A DNA stretch of 64,000 nt, taken from the NCBI GenBank assembly GCA_036362985.1, contig JAYGXS010000001.1, positions 69,577,190 through 69,641,189 on the forward strand. The letters run 5' to 3'. This document shows positions 13,401 to 23,312 of the stretch, piece by piece. Within the stretch, counting starts at the first letter, position 1; every line of letters begins with the position of its first letter. This DNA is from Ligula intestinalis. Taxonomy: Eukaryota > Platyhelminthes > Cestoda > Diphyllobothriidea > Diphyllobothriidae. The translations under genes and the position numbers were made by a program. Below the pieces are notes generated by a model that did no database searches, was not told the origin of the DNA, and saw only the letters and a list, made by a program, of their open reading frames with translations.

Positions 13401-13701
13401 TAAATTGAATGCCTCTGTGAATTATACTTATATTTTTTTTTGTTCTTTAAAATGTAGTTATAGTGGCTGTGATTGCCTCCAGTGGATCGCAAAATCATAA
13501 CGGCGTTTTTTCTACCATTGGCTAAATTTTAAATTGTCATCACTGTTGACTGACTCGCTATACGTCTCAAACTTTATGATTTGGTTTGATTCACTCATTT
13601 TATTATTTCGTTTCTTTTAGATATACGACTTTGAATTGAGTGAGGAGGAGATGCGTCTTCTCGAAAAGGTCTGTAAATCGGATCAGCACCCAGAAAATTG
13701 A
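7264..13701 (+). CDS. GCLM: Aldo-keto-reductase-fold protein, glutamate-cysteine ligase modifier subunit-like
   Basis: Five exons join in frame: 7264-7470, 7502-7696, 10871-11094, 11586-11748 and 13621-13701 (870 nt, 289 residues; vertebrate GCLM is about 275). In the family, GCLM binds the catalytic subunit of glutamate-cysteine ligase and tunes glutathione synthesis in the cytosol. Seen here: an N-terminal helix YAEEIRKCVRQAKL like the EELHDCIQKTL stretch of GCLM; VCAKKIL then EDSLAYILLELPVEIFDILF in the place of the second and third strands; VVTSIIENGQAKCFGIADCT, the AKR strand-5 motif; and ELAERHRKTPGQILLRHAMQ and FDFELSEEEM, the AKR C-terminal blocks. The AKR catalytic tetrad (Asp, Tyr, Lys, His) is not present: the HWP triad is FKKP and the DCA..Y block reads HLAIS. 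This fits GCLM, an AKR pseudoenzyme. The C-terminus looks more like ordinary AKRs than vertebrate GCLM does, so a divergent AKR-like pseudoenzyme is the alternative. Gene structure is firm; the name is less so. Confidence 0.75.
7471..7501 (+). other. 31-nt micro-intron
   Basis: GTAAATTG...GTTAAG lies between two open exons that are in different frames. Removing it joins GAG to GTT in phase 0 and restores the conserved stretch E-VCAKKIL. It is among the shortest spliceosomal introns one would expect; a one- or two-base indel in a pseudogene is the alternative. Confidence 0.6.
7502..7696 (+). CDS. GCLM: GCLM-like exon 2
   Basis: 65 codons, phase 0 at both ends, donor AAG|GTAAGT. It encodes VCAKKILEPGFEDSLAYILL and a Ser/Glu-rich linker (STENSDAEGSADLKK) where GCLM has its loop before the central helix. 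Its intron (7697-10870) is 3.2 kb and holds two tRNA-derived repeats. Confidence 0.75.
9550..9640 (+). repeat. tRNA-derived repeat (SINE-like)
   Basis: It contains a tRNA-type A box (cccgtggctcagtggccaga) and a degenerate B box (gtgtccgaacc) about 40 nt apart. It resembles the repeats at 10.0 and 14.85 kb and lies in intron 2 of the GCLM-like gene. Confidence 0.5.
10015..10137 (-). repeat. tRNA-derived repeat (SINE-like), minus strand
   Basis: The minus strand reads gagcccgtcgcgcagtggtt then agaacattggacttctgatt, an A-box-like head, with ggaacctcggg in B-box position and an unrelated tail. It is the same family as the copy at 9.55 kb, in opposite orientation. Confidence 0.5.
10871..11094 (+). 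CDS. GCLM: GCLM-like exon 3
   Basis: Follows acceptor gattttag in phase 0 and ends TTTT|GTAAGT in phase 2. It encodes VVTSIIENGQAKCFGIADCT (AKR/GCLM central strand and helix), KNELSEFCFTCEIPPKYLL and TELINSAQQRNLRVVVSS, the strand that follows the Q-x-N block in AKRs. No methionine is needed at its start, so simple ORF finders miss it. Confidence 0.8.
11586..11748 (+). CDS. GCLM: GCLM-like exon 4
   Basis: Follows acceptor tcttaag and completes the split codon TT|G, then encodes DPQTKPLIENAHVKELAERH and KTPGQILLRHAMQKDLLVLV, the KTPAQVLLRW block of aldo-keto reductases. Ends TAT GCA GAG|GTGATA in phase 0. The usual Lys of the cofactor motif PKS is Gln-Ser here. Confidence 0.8.
13621..13701 (+). 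CDS. GCLM: GCLM-like terminal exon
   Basis: Follows acceptor tttcttttag and begins IYDFELSEEEMRLLEKVCKS, the AKR C-terminal helix signature FDFELSEEEM, then DQHPEN and TGA. Phase 0 agrees with exon 4. Confidence 0.85.
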   Translation: MYDFELSEEEMRLLEKVCKSDQHPEN

Positions 13702-13721
13702 TTGTGAACAGGTTACAGAGC

Positions 13722-13727
13722 AATAAA
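13722..13727 (+). promoter_or_regulatory. Poly(A) signal of the GCLM-like gene
   Basis: AATAAA occurs 20 nt after the stop codon, a normal distance for a short flatworm 3' UTR. It supports the exon model's 3' end. Confidence 0.65.
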
Positions 13728-14845
13728 TACTATCCAAAACTCAGAATTCAGAAAAAATGTTTGACAGTTATCTTACCTTTTTGATTTATGTAGCTGTGAG
13801 AGACCCCGTTGCGGAGACCAAAATTTGAAATTATTTAACTATCCGAAGGCTTGTTGGGATCAAATTATGTACGCTTACACAAACAGCATTCGCATTCTCG
13901 AAAATAGTAAACTGTGGAACAGTAGTGAATTGAGGGTGGGGAATTTAATTGAAATTGCGTTACATGGAGATACTTCGAGTATGAATGGCACTACTCAGCG
14001 TCCGGATAAGTGTAGGAGACTTAGGTTAGGACAAGGAGAGCATGGAATAGGTAAATAAGAATTGGGAAAAAGGTAAACCAAAATCCCATTCTGCTCCTCA
14101 GTAAAATGTAAATCAAGGACGTCAAATTATGATTATGGTTCAAGCTGGGCTTGCATTGGTGTCCAACCCCTCACCTGTTAACTCTGAATTCAAGTGAATT
14201 TATTTAAAAAAAGAAAAGAAAATTTTCAAACAAAGTGAAGAATACGATGTTACATGGACCCTCCAAATAGAACTGAAAATTAGGTCAAACATGGCCCACG
14301 CACTTTAATTTGTTGTCTGTAAACTTTCATCCGTTAAATGTCTAAAGGACAAATTCATTTTTGCATAGTGGAGTTGCTCTAACAAAACAGATTACGGCTA
14401 TTATGGTAGAAAAATGCAAAGTAGAAGCAACCTGCGTTGGCGTTGCTGGATAATGAATTCAGCGCTTAAACTACTTAAGCATATTAAACCGTGGAAGATA
14501 TTGCCATCTGACCTTCAGAACTCATTGTATTACAGATGTATAATAATTGTATGGGTAGATGTGACTCATTACTTTAACCCAAATGGGAAAAACTGAACAG
14601 CCTTGATGGGATATAAACACCCGACACCAGAGCCGGGATTGCGTCAGAACAGGGTGTCTGGCCACTTGACGTCTGATTTCTGGCTTTGATGGCCGCTTTG
14701 TGTGATTGTGAATACTAGGTGCTGTGTGGCTGCTTGCCGGGTTTTAGGATGAACCCTTAGATAGAGCGGGGCGAATGAGTTTCATTAGCGATCGGTGAAC
14801 GTTCATCAACGACTGTCCATATCTCCCGATATAAGGCAGCGAAAC
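13728..14845. other. Intergenic, nothing recognised
   Basis: The open frames at 13825-14058 and 14414-14596 have no family motif. No repeat or RNA gene is evident. Confidence 0.4.
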
Positions 14846-15060
14846 AACGAACCCGTGGCTCAATGATAAGAGTGGAAGACTTTTAATCAAAAGTTCGTGG
14901 GCTCGAGCCTCGGGTAGGGCACAGCCTGGGCTTGGGTACAGCTGGCTGATGATGGCTTATGCGCCCTGAGTGGTCGTTTAAGTCACGCTTGTCCTCGTGG
15001 CAATGCTACTTGTGAGCAAGCTGTCACACTCTGATTTCTAAAGTTGAAGTGAAGACGACT
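14846..15060 (+). repeat. tRNA-derived repeat (SINE-like)
   Basis: The head reads gaacccgtggctcaatgata followed, about 45 nt on, by gggctcgagcc, an A box and B box as in the repeats at 9.55 and 10.0 kb. A GC-rich tail with a Thr/Gly-codon-like tgggcttgggt stretch follows. Confidence 0.5.
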
Positions 15061-16299
15061 GCAGCACATAACGACGGAGTAAGTGAATACGAGAGATGCC
15101 TATTGCTGTAAACTTCAGCCGACCGAAAACTTAAGCGTATGTAATTTTTAGCAGCTTTCCTTAGTTCTCTTGGGCACAAGATTTTACAGCCAATGGAACT
15201 ATGCCTTCCGCTTTTAGGCGGAATCCATAAAGCTTAACAGCCATAAGATTACTCCTATAAAGGTATTTTATAAAAGTATGGAGATATATCCGGTTGCAAG
15301 GGTATGTTCACGCTCCATTAATTTGAATGTCCCCGTTCACCTTCAAGCCTCTGCATCAGATATTAAGTCACTTGGAGACAGAAGTGAAAAACGAGAGTTA
15401 GAGAATGTGAAAAGGTCGTACCCTTAGAACGTAAAAGTGGAATCCACAATTCAGCATATGAGGAGCGTGTTACAGAGGAGTTTGCCCCAAAGTCTAGTTA
15501 CGAATTGCAGTGTTACCGTACATTAAATTGTTCCTCACATTTGGTTGATACATTTGAGTCAGTCATAACATTTGAATGCGTACATGAAACCCAATGCGAT
15601 ACTTTAAATTGCAATTCATTTAAAACGCAACAGAAGGGAAGTAATTCACCGTTTATAATACCGTTTGCAAATGATTTATATTTAAAAACCTGTTCTTATC
15701 AAACTTCATAAAACGTTTTGAAGTTCAGTCTGAGCTCATAATTTCTTGTAGACAGGCATCGTAGCTTGTTGCCCGTAGTACCAATGTCCAGTGGTTACAA
15801 TATGCGAGGTTTTCTCATTTTAAGAAGCAAAGTTCCTACTCATAAATTGTAGCAGTATCACACTGGTTCGCCTTTTTATAGGTATGTCAACGTAAGTTAT
15901 TATATGAGCGCATATGAGATACTGCCATAGCAGAATTTGGAGACCAGGTTGCGTTGCCAACAGCATGAAGCTTTTTTAGCAGCATGAACTGCTCAATCCA
16001 ATAAATAAGTTGTGATAAAATAAATCACAGAATGAAAAGGTTCGCGTTCGTGGTATTTGCATAGAAAAGGAAGAAGACGTGTTGAGCACCGGATCAATTG
16101 GTTTATTGTCCTGAGCTTTCAAACTCTTACAGGAGTTCGCCTTCAGAGATGAGAGGTAGCAACAAAAAGGAGGGTAATTATAGTGGCCATAGGCCAATCA
16201 ACTGTCAGAAGTCACCAGATCGTCAAGGCGTTAGAAACAGTAATCAAGACGGATAGGGGGGAGTGGGGGCAATTATAATGCTGTACGTTAACTAGCAGT
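15061..16299. other. Intergenic, nothing recognised
   Basis: No exon or repeat can be supported. Short frames at 15505-15711 (plus) and 15976-16197 (minus) lack motifs. Confidence 0.4.
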
Positions 16300-17460
16300 C
16301 AGTGTAGTCAGGGGCCATGGACAGCAAGTAGTGTGGCGCCTTGTCCCCACGGTAGAGGTCCTGGTAACCCCGTCCCCTTTTCAGGTCGGTTCGTCGTGGG
16401 ATCTTCTTTGCTTGCCATTCTTACGTTCGGTTTGGCCTTCTTCCGACCTTTGCCCACATAATGGTGCGAGACTCTGTACGCCACGGGCAGGTCTAGATGC
16501 CTGTTGACAGAGTTGGTACCTGTCAAGTCTCAAGCGTCAGCCTTTCGGCTTTTGAGGTTCCTTGGACTATGATGGTCAATCCTTGAAGACCAACCTTGTG
16601 GCCAGTCTCTGCGATGTGTGCTACAAGTTGTGAGTTTGGGTCCAGTCTCCGAGCCGTTAGGTTGTGCTCATGTAGGTGAGTCTGCAATTTGTGGCCTGTT
16701 TCTCAAACACAATAGCAGCTCCATCTTTGCAACTTATCTTGTAGACAATTGCAGAGGTTTCAGTAGGAGGCAGTCTGTCTTTAAGTTGCATAACTCGGCG
16801 ACGTATTGTCACCTGGGCTCGATGGGCTATGCCTACGCCAGCAGGTTGCAACTGTCGTGAGACTGCTTTGGAGACCCCTTTTATATAGAGAATGGCCCTC
16901 CAGACATTGGGTTGCTGCTTCACTGGCCGTTGTCTGTTCACTTGGCGTTTTCTGTGTTCAATAAATGAGTTTGGCTCTCCAGTTGCTCAGAAGACTTCCT
17001 GAAGGTATTGTTGCTCAGCTCATCTGTCAGTTGGTGTGCTGCAATGTGTTTCAAGCCTTGAGAAAAGAGTGCGAACGCAGCTACGTTTGTGGGACATGGG
17101 GTGATTGCAGTTGAAATTTGGTACGTGATTCATGCTAATGGCCTTTCTGAAGGCTTAAGTTTGCAGTAGTACAGTTTAACATCGAGGAAGTGTAGTTTGT
17201 TATTTATTTCAGCCACCATTGTGGATTGGACATTTGAATCAACCGAGTTCGGTAACTCTCTGAGGTGCCTGATGCCAGATTTTTTGACAATGACGAAAGT
17301 ATCATCGACATAGCGAGCCCAAAACTTTGGTTGACACTTAGTGAAGACCAAGTGTTCTATCCGTTAAAGTACCACTTCTGCGATCAGGCCTGATAGGGGG
17401 AGCTCATGGGAGTCCCTTTAATCTGCCCATACATTTGTCCACCAAATGTGAAGTAGGTTT
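16300..17460 (-). mobile_element. Penelope-like element, family 3, minus-strand half
   Basis: Minus-strand blocks in element order: KTYFTFGGQMYGQIKGTPM (17.40-17.46 kb), KFWARYVDDTFVIVKK with an intact YVDD (17.28-17.33 kb), LHFLDVKLYY, PNVWRAILYIKGVSKAVSRQ (16.9 kb), AGVGIAHRAQVTIRRRVMQL, and a GIY-YIG endonuclease C-terminal tail NSVNRHLDLPVAYRV (16.5 kb). This RT then GIY-YIG order is diagnostic of Penelope-like elements. Frame breaks separate the blocks and the 5' half is missing, so it is dead. It abuts an inverted copy at 17.46 kb. Confidence 0.85.
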
Positions 17461-17630
17461 TGACGTTTTGGGACAATTTCTCACCGAGCGCTTCGACGAG
17501 AACGTCAAACCTCTGAAGTCTAAACATCTGCTCGAACTCATACGACATTGCCTTGGAACCTACTTCACATTTGGTGGACAAAGGTATGAGCAACTTAAAG
17601 GCGGGTGGAGGTTTTCAAGGTCTGGGACAA
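17461..17630 (+). mobile_element. Penelope-like element, family 3, plus-strand stub
   Basis: The plus strand reads LTERFDENVKPLKSKHLLEL then GTYFTFGGQRYEQLKGG, the same RT region with which the adjacent minus-strand copy begins. The two copies therefore meet head to head. The stub stops after about 170 bp. Confidence 0.75.
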
Positions 17631-17930
17631 TCAATCAGATGCCTGGTTGCTTCTCGCGACGAAGCATACAGTGGACAAGTAAACGAAGTCCACTGCTCTG
17701 CTGAAATAATATTTGGGTTTCACGTTTCAAGTTTTATAGCTTTGGTATGCTTTTGTAATCGAGTTACAAGTAGGAGTCTAGCTTACTCGTAGATAAACAA
17801 CAAATGCAAGCTAACGCTTGCTGCTTTCCCATTTTCTCTCACAAAGGCCTCTTGTGTGAAGCCAAACGTTCAGCAAAATACAATTACCGTTCCAATGATC
17901 ACCTCTTCTTCCATTTTACAACAAGAACCT

Positions 17931-18440
17931 GGGGCGCGCATATTTGCTTCGATTCGTGAGCCGAGAACTATTTGAGTCATGGTTCACGGGCCCCCAATCC
18001 ATCAACAAGTGCAACGATTTGCCCAATCCATATTCAATCCTGAGATTCAATGTGGCCAAAGCAAGCCGTCCCTTGAGGAATGGGCAGGCCACCGCCTCAT
18101 CGGACGCCCACACCGGGGAGCCAGACGGCCGAGCAATCATCATGCCCGAGCTCACCGCCCGTGACGAAAGTTCAACAGGTCAGAGCCCGCGTGCCGTCCA
18201 CCAAGCAGTCCACGCACAAGAAGGCAATTAACGTTGATTGTCGCTGTACGCTTGCAGTAATGACTGTGTCCTATAAATACTGCAAACGTCTGTGCATACT
18301 TAACCTTTCTGCTACTCATGTCTCTGATGACGAATCCGCGACGGATATCGAAACGTAAGGCGAATAAACATATTGTCCCAGCGATCGAGTCTTCTTCTTC
18401 TTCTCAATTGCTTCCTGGGACACGGATGTTTGCTTGTATT
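17931..18440 (+). mobile_element. Penelope-like element family 1, 3' fragment
   Basis: Encodes VSRELFESWFTGPQSINKCN, the end of the GIY-YIG endonuclease, as in the full copies at 56.7-57.1 and 59.1-59.5 kb. The untranslated tail follows, with a hammerhead-like core (18324-18353) and the family end attgcttcctgggac. It is 5'-truncated and has frame breaks. Confidence 0.8.
18324..18353 (+). ncRNA. Hammerhead ribozyme-like core in PLE tail
   Basis: CTGATGA (18324-18330), a 19-nt stem II with bulge (TCC/GGA and GA/TC pairing), then GAAAC (18350-18354): the two invariant blocks of a hammerhead ribozyme at the right distance. Hammerheads are known in Penelope-like elements. Stems I and III are short and not certain, and self-cleavage cannot be judged from sequence. 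Confidence 0.55.
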
Positions 18441-20591
18441 GGCGAACTTATACTGTTGCCTGCAGCTCAACTTTTTTATTTGAAAAGACTTCCTTTGCAA
18501 TGGTACAGCTTTTAATCGACTTGCGCCCACATTTATAAACACCGCCGCTGTCACAATCCTCGCTTTTATTGCATTAAGTGCTTGATTACAATTTGGGCTC
18601 ATTGGTAGAATGAACTAATGTTTGCCCGAGTCTGTTCCATTCAAATATTTTTAGTTACTAGAGCGAGATTTACATGCTTATCTGTCTACTTTCTTCTTTG
18701 CTTGTAAGCGACTAAATTGTAGGTTAGAGATCTGCTCACAAAAATAGGAGAATACTAGAAGTTGGGAACGCTAATAATTGGAACAAGGGATAATTGTCTC
18801 ATCACCAGATATTATGCACTGGGATATATACGGTAGTCGTCTGGACTTGCAAGCTTCCTCCATTAGGCAGGATCGATTACTTCCTGTCTGACGGCCCTGG
18901 TCAGTCCCTAAAGGTATGAACGTCACTGTTGCCCACGGACAAAGCGAACCCCGGAACCGTTGTCACAACAGGCAGCAATAAAGGAAGTTGGTATGCAGTG
19001 TTTTTTTAACTATAGCCCTGCCATCGGTCAGTTGCCTAGCAGCAAACCGCGAGGGTAGGCAACAGATTGCAGGCAGGATATCAAAAGCCGCGGGCTGGGG
19101 CATTTCCTGTTGCCTTGCCTATGGGTTTTCCAAGCTCTATGTACAGCCCGTCGCGAACCCCGTGTGAAGTCACTGTTCCTCACACCCTTAGCATGCCGCC
19201 TAGCCCTTCATTCATGCCCTTGCCACTTGCCTTCTAAGTCTACTTTGGGCAACGGAACTGGTTTGCACGGTTATCTCTTTGGCGGATGTATTGCCAGTTA
19301 CTGCCCCAAGGGTTCATGAATCCAAAATTTCATTGAGAGACCAGTGAGAAGAATGTTTCCAACGTTGTGCTAATACGCGCTCACAATTTGTAAATCGCAA
19401 GGAAGTTACGCGTTTGAGTTATAAAATTAATAAATTATAACTTACCATACGAACAGCCCAGGCACTAGCTGAAAGGCCCGTACACGTGTTTCAGCTGGTC
19501 AGTGCATCCCATACCTTCTTCTGTCTGCTCTCTTGTTGATATACTGGATTTTTAAGTCCAACTTTTTATTTTCTTGAGCCATTTATTTCTGGTTGTGGTA
19601 TGATAAGGGTAGTTAAGGTCTATAGGCAAATTATATTTTATCCAACTCAGCATTCGATTGTGGTGAAGCATTTGTGTAGTCTGGGCAGTCTGCCAGAGTA
19701 TGGAGTAAGTCATATTTATATTTAAACTGCCTTTATACTTTTAGTGTTCTCAGTTGGAAAGTGATCCCATACCTAATTCCTGGTAAGTACGGTATCCAAA
19801 AAAATTTAATAAAATCGAAAAACACGCTTCCTCTTCTATCACAGCGAATGTATTCTTCTTTAGAGAAATTATATAATGAGCTGTGTCCGACGTTCACGGG
19901 GTTCAACTTTTCAAGAAGGTACAATGCTTTTAAACGCCCTTCGCCAAATAAAACATATATGTATTTTCCTTTGTTCTTCACAACCGCATTCCGCGATCCA
20001 AGCAATTTCAATACCACACGCTTGGAATCGATTCAAGTATCGATCTTATTTGGAAGCCAAACGTGTTTATTAAAAGATATTCCGGTCAAATTATTTAAGA
20101 ATAACCTAAAAACGTAGAAAGCTGATGGAACCAGGACCTAACGCATCAGCAGGTGTGCAAGAGTACCTACCAAATGAGTTTTTCAGCTACAATTTTGATA
20201 CATTTTGCGACATGAGGTCTGGCATTTCCATGCCTCGAAATGGTATCATTTCAACCACTTTTGTGTTTTTGTGTAATTACTCTGTCTTGATGGCAAAAAT
20301 ATTGACAAGAAAGCTCCACATTACTAGTCTAATTCCTTTCAACTAAGTCCTAAGGGACAACTAACTTCCTACCCCATCAGACACAGCATTGCCTTGCGAG
20401 GATACAGCTTAGGTTCGATTGGAAGTGGTGCCTGATTTTTAAGGCTTTGCCATTCTTTACTCTTTTTATATTCACGGATATCCACAACTTGTCATCACTT
20501 GTTGCAATCAGCTGTAAAAATGGCTCAAGTGATTCCCGCGTGAGTCAGTAAAAAGGCAAAAACTTGTGCAAACTGAATCTTGTTGTCCACA
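18441..20591. other. Intergenic, no gene supported
   Basis: A GC-richer block at 18.87-19.32 kb looks like a decayed repeat but shows no protein motif. A 118-codon open frame at 19761-20117 has no recognisable domain. Nothing else stands out. Confidence 0.4.
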
Positions 20592-20599
20592 CTCTAGGC
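20592..20599. repeat. hAT target-site duplication, left
   Basis: CTCTAGGC immediately precedes the left terminal inverted repeat; the identical octamer follows the right end at 24283-24290. Eight bases is the hAT length. Confidence 0.9.
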
Positions 20600-20766
20600 C
20601 AGGGGTTGGCAATCTTTTGAACTCAAGAGAGCCAAAAAAGCAAATATTTGGAAAAAATATTTCGTAAAGAGCGATTAAGTATATCTTTAAATTAAATTCT
20701 ATTAAATGCGAGTATATTAAGCCCGTGAATTTATTCTTTTAAATAATTTTATTAAAATAATCATGG

Positions 20767-23312
20767 TTAATGTGATTTCTGGCGCTGCATGGATTCGCTG
20801 AGGGTTTTATAGTCTGGTCGGTAGTTGGTGGGGTTAAGCTTCCTGCAAGCATTGAGGCTTTCATCCGTTAGACGTGATCTTATTGTGGACTTGATGTATC
20901 TAAGATGTGAGATTGACTGCTCACATGCATACGTAGATCGAAACAGGGTCAATACAGCAATATTCACAGGCAGCAATGTGTGGTTTGTGACCCGAAGCGT
21001 GTTCCAATTTTTGATTATCAGCTGGTTTTCGGGTTAACGTCTTTTTAATTTCTGCCCATATGAGCTTTCTTGCCAACTCGCTTAATGTCGTACGATTATT
21101 TCCAAATCTTCATTGAGTGACTTGAAATTATTCACCCACATATCTGAGGCGTTAAGGTCAGCCAATTCTTCTTCCAAATCTCTAACGAAGAGATCAGGAA
21201 TATAACTTAGGTCGGCTGTGTTCAGCTAACACTGGGTTGGATTGATGATGAGCTTAGAAAGACGAGTGTGCTCTCTTGAGATTGTCCGAAGCGTGTTTTG
21301 AACGACTGTAGGAGACCAGATGTTAAGCCAACTAGTTGGTGGAGATCAAAGTTTTGAGTTAACTCACTCACTTACTGTGCATGCATCGTTATATTGTCTT
21401 AGTTTTTCAAAATGTAGTAAACAATCTGTTTCAAGATCCGTGATAAAAGGTTCAAGCTTTTTTCAAAAGCGAACACGGATTGTTGAAGGGATTGTTGGAG
21501 CCTACCTCGCTGACTCATGCCGGCTTCGTTGCCAAAAGCCGCAAAAAAGCAGTGGCTACGCACGCCGGCTAAACTCCTACGCACTGTGTCTGACTTTGTT
21601 TGCCGATCACTCGGCAACAATCGCACGAGACATGGACTCCCCCACTGGTGTCTGTCCTTGGCGTTCAACAATCACCATCAAGGCCATCAGACAGACAAAA
21701 GTCTTCAATGACTGACATTGGAGTTACTCGGCCTTCCGCCTTGGCTCGAGACGGACGCGACGCTGCAGTGCTCTCTCACGGTGCTGATGGTCGAACTCAA
21801 CGCCAGGCCGAGTCAACCACTTTTCTACTGACTATTCTCTTACTTGTTCTGTACAGAATATAACCTTCTTCTACTCTGGTTCTCCAAGACTTCTCTATCA
21901 TCTCCTAAGGGACCGGGCCTGGAAGATCGCAGTATATAGGCTTTAACGGGCGTAGCCTTAACTCCATCGCGATAGGATTACACTGTATTTGAAATTAAAC
22001 TTTAAGTTGGTTCAGATTACGGTCATATCCACGAGATGGTAAAACATGAGGAGCCACTTAGTTTCGGCTAACTCACAATGCTCAATGCTCGTCATTTCAA
22101 GGAACATCCAGATTTCATTGAGGCAAGCTGCAAAACGGCTAAACACCTCCCCTTTTGAAAACCAACGTATGTACATTGCTGTGCAAAATCAGACCATGAT
22201 AGTTTTTTCCAACTTCATCCAGCAGTGTTCTAAACTGTCGATCATTTGAGGCTCGGGAAAAATAAAGTTAATCACACGAATGACCAGCGACAAAACTTCG
22301 CCAAACTGCCCGTCACATAGCCGAGCACTAAGAGCTTCTTGCTGTAGAATGCAATCAAAACTTAGGATGGGTATATTTTCATATTCACAGGGAAGCGCCA
22401 CAAATCCTTTGTTTTCCCCCACCATACACGGAGCACCATCAGTACACACTGAGATAAGTTTATCCATAGGTAGTTTTTTATTCTTTAGCGAAATCCGTGA
22501 AAAACTTGAATAAATCCTCACCTCATGTGGATCCTTTTATTGGTAGAGCCGCAAGACTTTGTTTGTGCGCTGAATCACCAGCAGCATATCTTGCGATCAC
22601 ACTGAACTGCGCCAAATGGCTTGCGTCTTTTGACTCATCCAAAGCCAGGGGAAAGAACGGTGCTGCATTTATGTCTTCCACTTGGTTTCCTCCGCGTGGG
22701 TTGCTATCATGATGCCACGCTCATGAACGGTTTTTGCTGACAAAAGCACGCCTTGTTTCCGAATGATTATCTTGTCTTTGTTCGGAAGATCATCAAAACG
22801 TTTATTGGCCACATCCAGCATGAAGGTTATAGCAAACTCGCCATCTGTGAATGGTAATCCGTTCCTAACTATTGCTAAAGATCCAGCAAAGCTAGCGGAG
22901 TTATTATCACCTTGCTGGTTCCATAGATGGCGTTGCTTCTGGCTGGTTTGCATCTTGCTCATTAGCTCTTGGTAGGCTTTCTTTGGGCTATCTCCCGCAG
23001 GCTATTTTGATGCAAAGGCACCACTTTATTGCGTGTGTTACAGTGGCGCTTTACATTCGACCATTTAATCTATTTAATCTTGTTATTGTAAATAAGACAC
23101 ACCGCATAATCTGCTTTCTGCACAAAGGCGAGTTCTTCGGTCCATTCGTCCTGAAATATACGATACTCCTCATCTCCTTTTCTGTTCGCCATAATCTTTT
23201 TTGCAGAGGCTAGTTTTGGGCAAATGAGAGAGAGAGTGTAGCGTGAAAAGACGTACGATCCGTCTGATGAAAGAAAGAAGTCAGATTTTAGGATGGATTT
23301 ATTAGTCCACAA
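20767..23312 (-). pseudogene. hAT transposase, broken (ZBED/GTF2IRD2-like family)
   Basis: Blocks in order on the minus strand: degenerate BED-type finger ELAFVQKADYAVCLIYNNKI (second Cys is Tyr); NSASFAGSLAIVRNGLPFTD and FAITFMLDVANKRFDDLPNK; MDKLISVCTDGAPCMVGENK with the catalytic-domain Asp; RVINFIFPEP; LLDEVGKNYHGLILHSNV; QQSLQQSVFAFEKSLNLL; EEELADLNASDMWVNNFKSL; and the C-terminal dimerisation block YACEQSISHLRYIKSTIRSR with LTDESLNACRKLNPTNY. Several frameshifts and stops and one insertion interrupt it. The family is close to the transposases from which vertebrate GTF2IRD2- and ZBED-type genes derive. Confidence 0.88.
21510..21985. repeat. Unknown segment inserted in the hAT transposase
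   Basis: The minus-strand transposase homology ends after the YHLVDMT..LNQL stretch near 21990 and resumes with QQSLQQSVFAFEK near 21500, so these roughly 480 bp are extra. The segment is GC-richer than its surroundings and shows no RT or tRNA motif. Exact ends are uncertain by 10-20 bp. Confidence 0.5.

Noticed and set aside
19761..20117. 118-codon plus-strand frame
   Set aside because: No recognisable domain, no splice or poly(A) context, and another frame of similar length on the opposite strand.
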